A DNA stretch of 64,000 bases from contig CM074145.1 of NCBI GenBank assembly GCA_037178625.1, forward strand, positions 62,001 to 126,000, written 5' to 3'. Positions 21,852-33,480 of the stretch are shown piece after piece. The stretch is from Skeletonema tropicum (taxonomy: Eukaryota > Bacillariophyta > Thalassiosirophyceae > Thalassiosirales > Thalassiosiraceae). Below the pieces are notes generated by a model. It was not told the origin of the DNA and searched no databases. It worked only from the letters and a program-made list of their open reading frames with translations. Made by a program: the position numbers and the translations under genes. Within the stretch, counting starts at the first letter, position 1; each line of letters opens with the position of its first letter.

Positions 21852-23693
21852 CAGTCGTCGTACAGTTATTTTGACACACTGTGTTCTGGCTCAGCGTGTC
21901 AAAATAACCGTACTTGTCAAAACATCCGTGTAGCAAGTAAATAGGCATCGGTACATAAGCTTAAATACCAGTACATAGGTATGTACATAGGTTTCAGACA
22001 AAGGAGGAGACAAAGCAAGGTTGCTTACATATTTAGAAGTCTTCATGCTCCCACGTCAATTTCAGTTGTTCCAGAGTCAACGATAAATCTTTCACCAATT
22101 CATCAGATTTGCTGTTTAAGACCATAATCAATTCGACGTTACGAGAGCGTAGATGACCAAATGAATTGAAGACGATATTGTACCGTGCATCTGCATCATC
22201 ATCCTCGTCGTCATTCTCGTCGTCCTCCTCTGAACCCGCATTCTCATTCTCACGGAGTTTCTTGATTGCGTCTAATGCTGCCTCTGCAAGCAGCAATGGT
22301 GTCTCGGACGAATCTTTGATATGCTTTTTACATTGATCCAATAACCAATACGCATTGTCGTGCCGTGAGTAAGGCTTGGATGCAGCTTTCTGAACCCTAA
22401 AGTATGGCGCCACATTCGGTTGTCGCAACTTATTGCCTGCAAGCTTCTTCTCCAACTTTTTCGCTTCGAAAAGGCGACACTTTGACAAGAAAATGTTTGA
22501 CAAATCACTTAAATCCTGCGCAAAGTCCTCACCAAAGACCTCAGCAAAGATTTCTTCCTCAAATCCGTCAACTTCGATGGAAAGTTGCTTCACTTGTGCT
22601 GCCATTTCCCTAAGTCGTTCTGCTTTAGGAGGCACTTTTGGCGCTTGCTGATCCTCTACCTCGCCTTCGGCGTCATCAATCTCATCATCCTCGTTCTGCA
22701 AATCAAGCAACAAATCACAGTCCTCCAGAAGTTCTGAAAAGTATTCCGCTTTTTGCTGCTCCCAATAACTAAGATTTTGTCTGGAACACTTATATTTCCT
22801 CACAGCTGGCCCACCACCATATTTAGCTTTGTACTCCAATATCTCAAGCCTTTTTTGAATTGAATAATTTGTTCGCTCCTTCCTTGGCTTCGGCGGCTTC
22901 TCCTTTCTTTTTCCTCCAGAAGGGGGCTTTAGTTTTGTTTGCTTTGATTTCTTCTTCTTTGGTGCATCGGCAGTTAAGTCAACGACACCTCCTCCATTAC
23001 TTTTCTTTGCAGCGGAAGCGGTAGAGGAAGGCAAAGGAGCGGCTGCCGCTGAAACATCTGCTGCATTTGCTGACGCTGAACTTCTCGCTGTGGTTTGGAC
23101 CGAAGAGTTCGTGGTGGTGGTGGTGGCTGGAGTTTCGACGGGCATAGGTGAGGGTGCGGGTGCAGCTGCCGGTGTTGTTGTCGATGACCGGATTTGATGA
23201 ACACAGTTAAAACAAATTTCAAGTTGCGGACCTTTTTTCCCCGCTGGCTTAGGATTAGGTCGATCACCATCCTTTTTAGGCGCAATGACATCAAGGATAT
23301 CTTTGTATTCTTCTTCGTTACCTCGCAAATCATCAAATTGGTGCCCACACGGCGCATGCTTCTGATGTCCGCAACGAAGACAAAAGTGTCTCGAATCCCT
23401 GCTGCCTTCAGGCGGCAAGGGGAGGCCTTCCATGTCGCAATAATCGCCCGCAGCACATCTAGCAGCACTCATTGTCGTTTACTTTATTAATTTGTCTCGC
23501 TGTATTGTGTAAGTATTGTGTATGGTAATGTCATGGTCATGGTCATGGTGGTTTGTGTGGCTGAGCTGCCTCTTCTCCCTCCTCGGGAGAAGCGGGGAAG
23601 CCAGCGATAAGAGAAGGTAGTGTTCTCTGCTGCTGTGTCAAAATAACTGTAATGTCAAAATAAGCGTGTGTCAAAATAACCGTACGACGACTG
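21852..23693. mobile_element. TIR element, 1842 bp, carrying one DNA-binding-protein gene
   Basis: The ends are 28-base inverted repeats with one mismatch (21852-21879 and 23666-23693), starting CAGTCGTCGTAC and ending in TTATTTTGACACAC. Both flanks read TA, a 2-bp target duplication of Tc1/mariner/pogo type. Subterminal regions repeat the word TGTCAAAATAA several times in both orientations, the usual look of transposase binding sites. The only gene inside is the 479-residue protein at 22033-23472. It has a helix-turn-helix-like region but no visible DDE catalytic domain, so the element may need a transposase from elsewhere. Confidence 0.8.
22033..23472 (-). CDS. Zinc-binding / HTH-like protein of the TIR element
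   Basis: A 479-residue, single-exon protein. An N-terminal Cys/His cluster (C31, C34, H36, H39, C42, H44, then C87, C90, H92) suggests zinc binding. A low-complexity Ala/Pro/Ser/Thr linker follows. VVDLTAD at 163-169 fits a SUMO-interaction motif. A basic stretch (171-200) precedes NYSIQKRLEILEYKAKYGGG...RKYKCSRQNLSYW (202-237), which has the spacing of a psq/CENP-B-type helix-turn-helix as found in pogo-like transposases. The C-terminal half is helical and acidic. No DDE/D triad region is recognised. It sits wholly inside inverted repeats, about 155-220 bases from each end. A role in binding the element ends is inference; a captured host protein is the alternative. Confidence 0.75.
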   Translation of the reverse strand: MSAARCAAGDYCDMEGLPLPPEGSRDSRHFCLRCGHQKHAPCGHQFDDLRGNEEEYKDILDVIAPKKDGDRPNPKPAGKKGPQLEICFNCVHQIRSSTTTPAAAPAPSPMPVETPATTTTTNSSVQTTARSSASANAADVSAAAAPLPSSTASAAKKSNGGGVVDLTADAPKKKKSKQTKLKPPSGGKRKEKPPKPRKERTNYSIQKRLEILEYKAKYGGGPAVRKYKCSRQNLSYWEQQKAEYFSELLEDCDLLLDLQNEDDEIDDAEGEVEDQQAPKVPPKAERLREMAAQVKQLSIEVDGFEEEIFAEVFGEDFAQDLSDLSNIFLSKCRLFEAKKLEKKLAGNKLRQPNVAPYFRVQKAASKPYSRHDNAYWLLDQCKKHIKDSSETPLLLAEAALDAIKKLRENENAGSEEDDENDDEDDDADARYNIVFNSFGHLRSRNVELIMVLNSKSDELVKDLSLTLEQLKLTWEHEDF

Positions 23694-23695
23694 TA

Positions 23696-25250
23696 ACTGG
23701 TTGTTATTGTTAGAAAGATTATGATTACATGAAGGCTGGAGGAGTTGACTGCACCGTAACTTAAGCACTCTTCCCCACCATGATCATTGAACCAGTGTGA
23801 TCAAGGAATGTAATAAAGAAAGATGCAACTGTACTCAAAGTACAGAGAGCCGGCTCTTAAAATTTAGGTGTAGGTAGCTGAAGCTGAAGGGGAAAAGAAA
23901 AAGAAAAAACCTTCGTGAGGGAAAACTCGAAAACCCTCGACCAACGCTGGGAAATTATCGATCGGGCATCACCCTACGAATACTTCAGTTACTCCTGGTC
24001 TGAGTAATATAGTAATTGTCCCGTTTACATGGACTTGTCTTATGTTTGTGAAGGACCTGTCGTCCTCTTATAGTGTTAGTGTTGGGACAAGCAGTCCTTT
24101 GGTGAAGGAAAAGTGAAAATGAAAACCTTCCTTCTCTTGTTTGAGTGTGATGATGGTGCTCGCGCGCCATAGCCATAGACTGGGCGATGATACTTGACTC
24201 GTACAGTAACAGTATCCTTGAGTTTGAGTGGCTGAATGATACTTGCTCCAGCGTATCATAATTGTCTGTATGAGACTTGCTTCACAACATATATCTGAAG
24301 TTGGCTTGTGACAAAGATGCCTGGCTTCACAGCGTAACTCGAAGTTATTTTGGGTAGCAGTACCTGCTCTGCAGCGTACTTGGCAATGTTATATTTATAT
24401 CTGGCAATCATCCATTCATTTAACAGCTTTCTGGGTATGGTCTCTCATGGGAGACCATTTGCTCACAATAGGCTTCGTTCTGGTCCCATATCTCGATCTC
24501 GGCGAGATATAGATATTGTAGACTTCACTTCAGACAACGTTTGGCGGTGATTCTGAAAGCTGGAAGTCAAGCTCTTTAAAATTGGCCCATCTACAAGATA
24601 GATGTCTCAATTCTTTTCATATCTATATTAGCCGAACTGAGACTCAAGGTTTTGCCCATGTCTTCGAATTCTGGCCCTGCCAGGGGCTGCACTGTAGAGT
24701 CATCGGGGCAGCTCAGATTGGCCCAAATTTCATAGATTTCTTTGACCAACCTATTAGAAGACTTACTAGTGTACCGGCCTCCATCAAGCTCATAAATTGC
24801 ATCTACTAACATACCTCTACTATGATCTATGTTGGGTGGTGCTGAGTTGGGCCCTACGCTGCGCTAGCTGAGCAGGACGTCTAAAATGTGCGTTGACTTC
24901 CAGGTACGTACCTATTCCTACGTGGGATAAATCCATTTTTCTACTGCTACCTGCCACCTAGACACAGATGGGCATCTTGCCCACCTTCTCCTGTTGCGCC
25001 ATTTTCAAACTCCTACCGCATCATCTCTGTTCCGGAGCTCAAAATGGAGCTTTGCTGGGCTTCTAGTTCCCTCCAAAAACCTTATACCCGGGAAGCTGTT
25101 AAATTTAATTGCTTGCAACTTAGAACTCATGGCTTCGCCTTCGCCCTGAGCCTGAGTTTGGAAGCAGACGCTTCTTGTGAAAAAAATGAATCAAAGTCAA
25201 AGTTCTTCTGGACTCTTCCTCACCATGACTTCATCAGGTGAAGGATTTTG
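23696..25250. other. No gene seen
   Basis: Short frames only. A minus-strand frame at 24591-24812 has protein-like composition but no partner exons or recognisable motif. Confidence 0.4.
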
Positions 25251-25252
25251 AG

Positions 25253-25272
25253 TGGCTCAGTGGTACGACTTT
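25253..25272 (+). other. Pol III A-box-like word shared with the palindrome at 49951
   Basis: tggctcagtggtacgacttt fits the tRNA A-box consensus. Nineteen bases of it recur on the minus strand at 49966-49984. The downstream bases do not fold as a tRNA, so this is at most a tRNA-derived remnant. Confidence 0.3.
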
Positions 25273-25639
25273 TGTGATATGAGCTAACTGGCACGGGCAC
25301 GTTCGTGACAGGATTTCATTCACGAACCGGCATCGACGGCCGCCCGGCATCGACCGACCCGCTTTTTGACCATTTTTTTACCGTTTTGACAGCCGTTTAC
25401 GTTTACAAAAACGGGCGGGTGTAAATACGGGCGTGGCGAGCACAATAGGAAGGCCTACACGATCACTCACCATCCATCAACCTCAACCTTGTTTGTACCA
25501 TGTAATTATTTCTAACTATGTTTATGCTTATGCGGTAGTTATCACTTGTCTGTTTATCACGTAATCATAGCGTATTGTGTTACTTTTATTGGTTTATCAG
25601 ACAGTCATTTCTACGCTGCATCTACGAAGGAGGAGAGAA

Positions 25640-25850
25640 AATATCTGTATATTGACGGGACGGCACCACTAGACGTGGAGCTGGGAAAAACTGTATATTG
25701 ACGGGTCGGCACCACAAGGTGTGGAGCTGGGAAAAAGTAGGCATCCACAAGGTGTGGAGCTGGGAAAAAGTCAGTCGGCATCCACAAGGTGTGAGTGTGA
25801 AGCTGGGAAAAAGTAGGCATCCACAAGGTGTGGAGCTGGGAGATAGTCCG
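25640..25850. repeat. Short tandem repeat around a conserved gtggagctgggaaaaa core
   Basis: About five imperfect units of 35-50 bases, each with (a/g)tggagctgggaaaaa and ggcatccacaaggtgtg or cggcaccac. Spacers vary in length and are not unique, so this is not a CRISPR array. Confidence 0.7.
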
Positions 25851-25968
25851 GGCAACGTGCTGAAATAGAGGGAGAGGGACTACGTGTTGGCAACGTGCAG
25901 TGTTGTTGGAAACAAAAATGATCACAGTCAGTAGTAAACAGTAAATAATCAGTATCAGTGAAGGCAAG

Positions 25969-27324
25969 ATGAAGATGAGCGCCGTTGGTCTTACGGATGC
26001 AGAAATTGACGCCATGAAGATGAAGGTGGAGAATTGAGGACAGCATTGAATGCCATTGGTGAAAGCACAAAGCCAATTTGACAAAGCACAACCGGTGTCA
26101 AGTCAACGTTGCAGGCATGGTTGAGGAAAGCAGCGCAACAACCACAGCAATCGACAGGACAAGTAACTGCGGCAGCAGTGGCTACTAAGAATACTCAGGA
26201 GTGGAAAGATTTGATGATAGTATTGAAAAATTGCAACTTTAACTTGTCGGATGCACAGGCAGAGAAATTCGCAGAGGAACAGGGGATCGCCGAGATCAGT
26301 GATTTGATGCATCTCACGGCAGAGGAGAAGGAGATGGATATGACTATCACAACGTACAACAAGAACCTCGACGCGGCAGATGCACACCTTAGGATCAAAA
26401 CAGCCATCCCTCCAAACCGGTTGCAGGCACTCGTTCACAGTCACAGAGTACAGGTCTGGGCGTTAGCAAACCTTAGCTTTAGCTTGGAGGCCCATGAATG
26501 GTCTACCAGTCTACAGGCAAGCCGAGGGGTACAGGAGTACAAGGCATTCCTTCAGCGTCAGCGTGAGAAGAGCAACACTGAACCCACAGCATTCCCAGCA
26601 GAGCTAAAACCAGAGTTGTTCCGTGAAGATGGAGAACGCGTGCATTCACCCAGATGGAGACCACATTAGGAGCATGTACATCAGGACATGGGGGCGGTGC
26701 AACCCTTACCTACTTGATTCGTGACAACAATGCAACTTTGGGCAACAATCCCACTCTGACTCTGGAAGAACGTACAGATCACAGCCGTATGCGGCACTTT
26801 TGACGCGGATAATGCCAGGTTGTTCACCTTACTCAAGCAACTATGCATCAGACACGTAGTGTGGAACAGCATCAAGAAGTACCAGTCGTCTAAGGCGGTC
26901 GTAGTGCGTATATGTCTTTGCGCAAATCCTACCAAGGACAGGATCACATCCAGTCAAGGCCGAGAAAAAGAAGATTAGTGAGGGAAGCGAAGGGCTGAAG
27001 TATGCCGGTGAATTCAAGGGTAGTTTTATCGAATACTCTGCAAATCTATTGGATGCTTATGACTTTATTGCACAGCACCGAGAACAATATTCAGAAGAAT
27101 CCAGAGTCAGAGTGGAGAGACTTCTTCAAGGGTTTACCGGTGAGACCTTGCAGAAGAGCAACCTTGAGTACGAGTACGCGATCAACCACATCAAGGACAC
27201 CCAACAGTACAGATCGGACTATGACGCAGCGGTGGCATACTTGGCCACAAAGGTGCAGGAGGCATACGGAGTGACACAGTCGTCCAATTTTCAGATAGCT
27301 CATTTACTTCACAACAATACTTGA
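25969..27324 (+). pseudogene. Retroelement gag-like remnant
   Basis: Coding character runs from an ATG at 25969 (MKMSAVGLTDAEIDAMK) through a 186-codon open stretch at 26109-26669 to a final frame ending at 27324. In-frame stops and frame changes occur at about 26036, 26668 and 26690-27000. The C-terminal part (KYAGEFKGSFIEYSANLLDAY, then RVERLLQGF) has the layout of gag-like regions of LTR retroelements in diatoms. No protease, integrase or reverse transcriptase follows, because the sequence switches at about 27325 to a copy of another gene. Family assignment is tentative. Confidence 0.5.
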
Positions 27325-27950
27325 TCATAAAATTGACCAGAATCACAAATAATTGAATCTGCATCGATATTATTTCTGCACACCAAATCACACAATCATT
27401 CTAATAATATACGATACAATGAATCAAACACCATTGCAGCAGAGAGGCGGCAGACAACTTCTTGTCAATCTTGGCGTCGTCATGTCACTTGCCGCCGCCA
27501 TGCTAAGAATTGTTCGGCTGTGGTGCTCTTTTCACTTGTTGTCAGTGGTGCAATTATCATCGGCGTCGAGGGTCTTCCACATCATGACAGCAGCAACCAC
27601 CATGGACATAATTTTAACTCTCGACGCAGCCATACAAACTCATTGGGCAGTGGTGGTGGTGGTGGTGGTGGTGGTGGACAGCAAAGAAGATCGTCGTCTT
27701 CTGTTGTGACACTTCATGATGAATTCCCCTGTGACTGTGAAGAAACTGCATCATCCTCCTCCTCAACTGCTGCTGCTGCTGCTGCTGCTGTGAATGGTGA
27801 TCAATCTACAACAACTACTACATCCTCTACTTGTGTGGCATTTACCGGTAACGGTAATTCATTTGCATTTGCAGAAATGAATAATATACCAATTGACAAT
27901 ATAAACTATTCATCATCGTCGTCGTCAATATCATCTTCTGCGGCAAAACG
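27325..27950 (+). pseudogene. Duplicated 5' fragment of the 874-residue gene at 40371
   Basis: The fragment matches 40265-40915, covering about 90 bases of upstream sequence, the ATG (27419) and the signal-anchor region (VVSGAIIIGVEGLPHHD). It breaks off at ggcaaaac near 27948. Small indels (for example around the Gly/Ser tract) put the original frame out of register, so it is not a working gene. The next base begins an unrelated ClpB fragment on the other strand. Confidence 0.8.
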
Positions 27951-27957
27951 CTAGATT

Positions 27958-28330
27958 TTGTGATTTCGTAAGATCAGTATGTCATTTCTATCTTCCTCGT
28001 TGAAGTCGTCACTCGAGCTGATCCAAGTCACCTTTGGTGAGGACTTGGCAAAATGAGCCTCGCCTCTCATGCGTACTTTGACCGTGTCACCTTCCTTGAC
28101 CAATCAGCCTTCCAACTCCAACAACAATTTGCTCAAAGGGTCCAAAAGATCTCTGGCAAGAATTCGTTTCAGCGGCCTAGCACCATACCTGACATCATAT
28201 CCCTTTTCTGCGATACAATCCAATGCCAATTCACTGACACTGACGTCTAAGGTCATATTCTGACCATCTATCAACCTTTTGGCTATCTCGTCCAAATTGA
28301 TAGCGGCTACCCAGCCGTCACATGCTTCCC
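27958..28330 (-). pseudogene. ClpB/Hsp100 C-terminal fragment
   Basis: Minus-strand translation gives DEIAKRLIDGQNMTLDV, then ALDCIAEKGYDVRYGARPLKR and RDLLDPLSKLLLELEG. This is the C-terminal (D2 small) domain of ClpB-type disaggregases with its hallmark YGARPLKR. An in-frame TGA follows, after which the same frame continues with a plausible tail (LVKEGDTVKVRMRG). Only about 120 codons of a protein of roughly 850-900 remain and there is no start, so it is a fragment. Confidence 0.8.
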
Positions 28331-28676
28331 AGAGGAGGATACATTAGAGGCATGTTTAGTGGGGGGTAAGCTCTCCAGATGACTTCGCAGCATTCCTCGG
28401 TGTCCCCAAAAAGGCAATCGGTTGCATTCGACCACAACATACCAAATGCAAGACAAATGATTGTCCATTCAATGCGACCATGGTTTAAAGCTTTTAATGT
28501 CTGAAATCGGCACTCTCTTAATTAGCCCCAGGAGGTTTACTAAGCATCCGATTGGGGAATTGGGTGCACATCTGTCACAAACTCCAGCCTTGGCGGTAGC
28601 GGTACTGTGCCGCATCGAATAGATTGTTTCGCTATCAGGCTATCATTATCATTATTATGACGATGACCTTGACCTT

Positions 28677-29047
28677 ATGGATGTATATCCTCCGCTTGAA
28701 AATAATCCTCGGCGATATTTGAAGTATGGCAGTGGCTATGATTCTGCGTGTACTGTAGATGAGGTGGATCCAGCTGTATATCGTTTGGTCCATGCCATGC
28801 CCCTACCCCTACCCCTACACCTACACCTACACCTACACCAGGTTCGTCTATCTTCTACCACTTTATGGGAAGTTCTCTTGATCAATGGGGTAGCATGTGG
28901 ATGTGGGAAGATCTGGAACTGGAACTCACGGTCACGGGGAGCTTTGAGTTCTTAGTGGTGGCTATCATTGATGGGTCATTGGTTTGTGTGGCAGCAGATG
29001 GATCCTTTATCAAATGTACCCAAAACCAAGAAGAAGAGATTTATTGA
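28677..29047 (+). pseudogene. Possible retroelement remnant with hexanucleotide tract
   Basis: Overlapping frames with coding-like composition (for example SFEFLVVAIIDGSLVCVAADG) but without a start or any complete domain. A C/T/A-rich hexamer tract lies at about 28798-28838. The link to a retroelement is weak. Confidence 0.2.
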
Positions 29048-29049
29048 TA

Positions 29050-30217
29050 TACGGACGATCTAGTTTGACTCAACTCGCTTTCGCGCTATTTTTCAACATT
29101 GCACGAGTTCCTACGTTGAAAAGAAGATTGAGATGGTGTCGCCGGTACTTAATAGTCAGGCGAGAACCAACTGCCTACCTACATACCAGCGCAACGCCCG
29201 GCTCACGATCACTCACCGCACCGGCTCACTCATTCTTATTCTTCTCACGGGAACCCGGGAACCTTCTTTAACTTGAAATGCCTTTTGTTAGTAAGCACCA
29301 TGTAAAATCGGTGGAGATTCACCATGGCATATCTCGGCAACCATGCCCTCTATGGACACCGCTGATTGTTTCATCCCCATCGACTCTTAAAACTAAAATC
29401 GCCCGAGGAACCTCCGAGGAACTATCAACCGTTTGTCGCCGGTCGCCGAAATCCGCTTCTCTTCGTTTTTTCGCTCTCGAAAAACACATAATTTACAATC
29501 ATGAGCGACATCGACACAACTCAACGTAATCGGTCGTCACGACGCACCTCTGCCTTCTGCGCTGTGTCTAACAAGTCGGAACATCCTCCGGCATGTCCGA
29601 TTGACGTCTCTGTCCGGTGGGGTTTGTCTTACGAGTGTGAGCGGAGGACACGAGCATCAGTGTGTGAATTTTGGTGGCTGACAAGAGCAAGAGCTCACAT
29701 CGACATCGTTACTCGTTCCTGTTAATGTTAAATATGTCGATGGATTATCGGTTAGATGCGAATTAAATTGATTCAATTCAAAACAGATTGACATTTGGCT
29801 CCATTACCACCCACCACCACCAACACCAAAACACTAGATTGAGAAGCATCATAAGAATAAGAGAATTCAATATCGCAACTCATCACCTTCTTATACGGTC
29901 ATTACTAGTGAAGGTACTAAAATTAGAGGAGAATTTGATTGAATGGGTAATGCAAGGAGAGGATATAGAATTCGTAAAGAGAAATGATACCAACACTACT
30001 CATTATATTATAATGTTTTAACGTCTTTATATCGTTATATCATCGCACCATAAGGAGATATGTTGGGATTCACTGTTGATTGTAATGTATTTTCTCCAAC
30101 TTACTGCCCATCCTCATGCTATATTGCTGTGCCTACTGCTGCAATCTGCGGGAATGTTGGATGCACAGTCACTACAACCATTTCTACCCTTGTACTTGTA
30201 CTCAACGTGTTATTCCT

Positions 30218-30248
<31 letters not shown>

Positions 30249-31358
30249 TCTTCGCACCAACCCCAAACTACCCATGCCATCCATGCTGCTTCTCAATTTG
30301 TCTCCACAACTCCAACCTCCCCCTTAAGATAAACGCAATTTATTGTTTTCAAGCTTGCCTGCGAATGAATTGATTCCATATTCGTTTGTTCTTGAGAGGA
30401 ATTTCATGCTAGTTTTTCATCTTGCTGTGACGACATGTGACAACCTCGCAAGCACTGCAACTCTGCCATCAGCTAGTTCTTGCTGAAAATACCTATCACT
30501 CATAATACGACCTCGGAATCTTGGCCCTGTTGGAGTGTCCGACCTGTTGCTGTTGGGCTGCCGATGAGACTTGAGATAATATTTGTGGGGGTGCAGAGAG
30601 ACCACAGCAAAAAGTTCAAAACGAGTTACCACCAATAAAATTGTACGTATGTCGGGCTTGGTGCGAGTGAAAGTGAAAAAGCACAATGGCGATGGCACAC
30701 AAAGATGAAGATGATCAAAATGGACTATGTTTAGCCCACATAATATACATAAACAACGGAATGGCATCAGTGATGACCCAACCAACACCCATTCCTTGGG
30801 CGATTTTATCTTGTCAACGAGGTGATGCATGGTGCTTGGAGCGGTTGAATTTGGCCACTGGAAGGGGCAAAAATTTAGTCCCGGTCGCGGATATTTTACT
30901 AGGTGAGCTCTAGCTTGTGTTTTGCGAAAGTGAGTACCGGGAAGGGCAGTTGGTTTTTTGATTTCCAGGATTGTCTGTACCATCTTTCTCTGCCAAATAC
31001 TGCCCACTACACTTTCTCCAAGCTGAACGAAGATTTGAATACCATAGAAAGATTCGCACGTACGGGCAGGCTTCCCTAAAGTTTCGCACGGCCATTTTCC
31101 AAGCTGAACGACGATTTAGGGTAGCCTCACCATTATCTGCTGAAGAACATCGGCGAGATTACTTGCCAATTTTGATTGAAAAGGCTATTCTAATCCATTA
31201 AGCGCTGTTCTAGTTCTAGTTCTATTTTAGTTGAGAGGCTCATCAGACACTTAGTAGAACCCATTGGCATTTCAGGTAGAGGTAGAGAGACAATGTTGTT
31301 GCTGCACTATCATTTATAAAACACTTCCTCTATCAAACGAACCAAATCATCAAGAAAA
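29050..31358. other. No supported gene; includes TAA microsatellite
   Basis: Frames at 29501-29725, 30417-31007 (minus) and 30971-31201 lack motifs, and their overlaps with others argue against coding. A TAA microsatellite lies at about 30221-30248. Confidence 0.4.
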
Positions 31359-31837
31359 ATGAAAGTATCCTCCCTCGCCCTCCTGGGCATGTCCATCATC
31401 AACATCTCCACCGCAGGCAGCGAAGAATCAGACGCGCAATGTACCGGATCCAACAAACTACACTGCTGCAAACAAATCCAGAATGGAGAATCCGCTGCCG
31501 AAGAGATTTGTGCATTGTATAATTGTGGTTTGGATATTCAATGCAGCAACGAAAACAACAACTCGGAAGTGTCAAGAATATTGAACAGCGATGGAGACAG
31601 TTGGCATAGGTGGTATAAGCCTACGACTACGAATAGTTGGTCAAAGCCGAGTGGTGGCTGGAATAGCAAGGTTAGTAAATTATATATGTTTATCGTCAAG
31701 TGTTCTTGCTCCTCCGTATAACAAAGGATTCTCACATGTCGTGTGCTTCTCCCTCATCTTCGTAGCCATCAAACAAATGGTCCGGCTGGAACAGTAAACC
31801 TAGTGGGTGGAATAGCAAACCTAGTGGGTGGAACTAG
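31359..31837 (+). CDS. Secreted Trp-rich repeat protein with RXL motif, short form (cingulin-like)
   Basis: Exon 31359-31670 and exon 31766-31837 (GT-AG intron of 95 bases, phase 0) give 127 residues. The N-terminus is a signal peptide (about 1-19). A Cys-containing segment (28-62, six Cys) is followed by SRIL at 72-75, which fits the RXL processing motif of diatom silica-associated proteins. Then come WSKPSG/GWNSK repeats that continue through exon 2 to the stop. W-rich repeats after an RXL site are the layout of W-type cingulins of Thalassiosira; the assignment is by layout, not by sequence alignment. The phase-0 boundary and the matching repeats at 33759-35009 suggest that exon 1 can also splice to the distant exons to make a longer protein. 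Confidence 0.65.
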
Positions 31838-32320
31838 GATGCACCGTGCGCTGTAGAATAGAGAGAAGTTCAAGCAGATACATAGGTGCATCAACCTCGG
31901 AAGTCACAGTATCTCTGGCTCTCCCAAAACTTCACTGCGTAAGTTTGGAGGGCGATTATTAGTATGAACATTCGGCACTATTGTGCACCGTGCGCCGGTG
32001 CTATTTAGAGAGTAAATAGTGTTGAGAAGAGATAAAGCAGATAGATAGACGCATGCACGCCAGCGAAATGAGTGGCAACCTAGGAAGTCACAGGTATCTT
32101 AGATTTTGAGTTTCGAAAGCCGACCCCATGCCTGCAAGATGCAGGCGATGGGGTCGGCGGCAGATTTGTCTCAATACTCATTAAATGCTGCTAGCTGTTA
32201 AAAGCTACTAAAACCTTTCTTCGCATTGTGCCTGGGAGCAAGGATCATAGCTGTGCGTGGAGCATTGCCTCATTCGATCAATCTTCTTTCTCATGATTTG
32301 ATAATGAATTGTACGATAGT
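31838..32320. repeat. Repeat unit following a Trp-repeat stop codon, copies 1 and 2
   Basis: Directly after the stop comes gatgcaccgtgcg, and again at about 31995 gtgcaccgtgcgccgg, followed by agataaagcagat, gtcacaggtatctt and a gaccccatgcctgc...gcaggcgatggggtc hairpin. The same order recurs at 33178-33350. Confidence 0.7.
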
Positions 32321-33005
32321 GCTAAAAGTGCTGCAATCTTCGCAGTTAGTAAGACTCGGAAGCTGTAAGAGTAAGACTAATAATTGCTTCAGTATCAAAT
32401 CATCCTCTTCTTGAACCTTTCTATCACTTTCCACTTCCTCTCGGTGATCATTCTCATCCTCTGAGCAAGGCGAGCATTCCGTTCCTCTTTCTCTTGAGCT
32501 ATTCGAGCAATCTCTTCAGCTCTGGCACGTCTTCCTCTCAACGAGGTCCTGCAGACTCTCTTCCTGTCGGGCAAGCTGGATTTCGCCTGCCTTCAGTTTC
32601 TAATTTATTCCACGAGGCATTGGCATGTGATCATCAGTTCGATAGACTTCCGTTCCTCCAATGATTGTATAATATTTTGACATTGCGTTTCGAGCTCCAA
32701 AAGCACGGCCAAAATCTTAATGTGCATGCTATGTCGTCAAATTCTAGGAGGCTAATGATACATTTGAATTGATTAAAATTGAAGCAAAACGATTCACACG
32801 GCAATCTTCTCCGCTTCGTCGACTGACGGCCGTGGCCATGGACATGGTAGCTTTCGATTGAGTCAAACGATGAACCACGAACGATTGAACTCGAAAGTGC
32901 GAGTATCATTGGGTGCGAGTGGCGATCTTATCAATCGAACGAACATGAAAGTGATGGAAAGGAGCAAGAGTTTTGGAAGGTTGCCTCCCCCCCTAAGTAA
33001 ATGGA
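32321..33005. other. Non-coding, with a possible minus-strand coiled-coil fragment
   Basis: On the minus strand, about 32600-32405 reads as Arg/Glu-rich fragments (for example NARLAQRMRMITERKWKVIERF) with frame changes. It could be a remnant of a charged protein. Otherwise nothing recognisable. Confidence 0.3.
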
Positions 33006-33480
33006 GTCCCGCAATAATTTTCGATTTCTACACTTAAAAAGAATTCGAACGAATGTGAACAACCCTGGATTCTTGAGTATTCGTTTTTGTTCTTGGCGCT
33101 TCACGGGTCCCTCCCCGTTCGCGATTATTTTGAGTGCCTTTCGAAAGAATCAGGGAAATGGTGTGGCATTCTAACTAGGGTGCACCGTGTGCGAGGAAAA
33201 GAGAAGAGATAAAGCAGTTGTACATAGGCGCAGCACGCAGCCGAGGCTGAACAGTGAGCAGCAACCTCAGGAAGGCACAGGTATCTTGATTTTCGAACGC
33301 CGACCCCATGCCTGCGTGAGGCAGGCGATGGGGTCAGCGGCAGATTCTTCTCACTACTCACTAACTTCAGCTAATAAAATTCTTTTCTCTAGAGCATTGC
33401 CTAGCCGTATCATAGCTTATGCGGGCAGCATTACTTATTCGATCAAATGAGTCAGTTGTACGATTCGAAACGATAGGGTG
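33006..33480. repeat. Duplicated Trp-exon end and downstream repeat unit, copy 3
   Basis: 33049-33176 is nearly identical to 33629-33755 (cgaatgtgaacaaccctgga to gtgtggcattctaac). In this copy the words end in a TAG and run into ggtgcaccgtg and the gaccccatg hairpin. In the downstream copy they run into the Trp-repeat exon. Confidence 0.75.

Noticed and set aside
25248..25320. A tRNA gene at the A-box-like word
   Set aside because: No acceptor stem, anticodon stem or T-arm can be drawn with canonical pairing downstream.
25640..25850. Regularly spaced repeats that look array-like
   Set aside because: Units are long, imperfect and contiguous, spacers are not unique, and the genome is eukaryotic. 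A tandem repeat, not CRISPR.
28798..28838. CCCCTA/CACCTA tract resembling telomere repeats
   Set aside because: Only a short mixed hexamer tract in mid-contig; the units do not match CCCTAA.
30417..31007. A 196-codon minus-strand frame
   Set aside because: No motif, no orderly composition and overlapping alternatives on both strands. Kept as unsupported.
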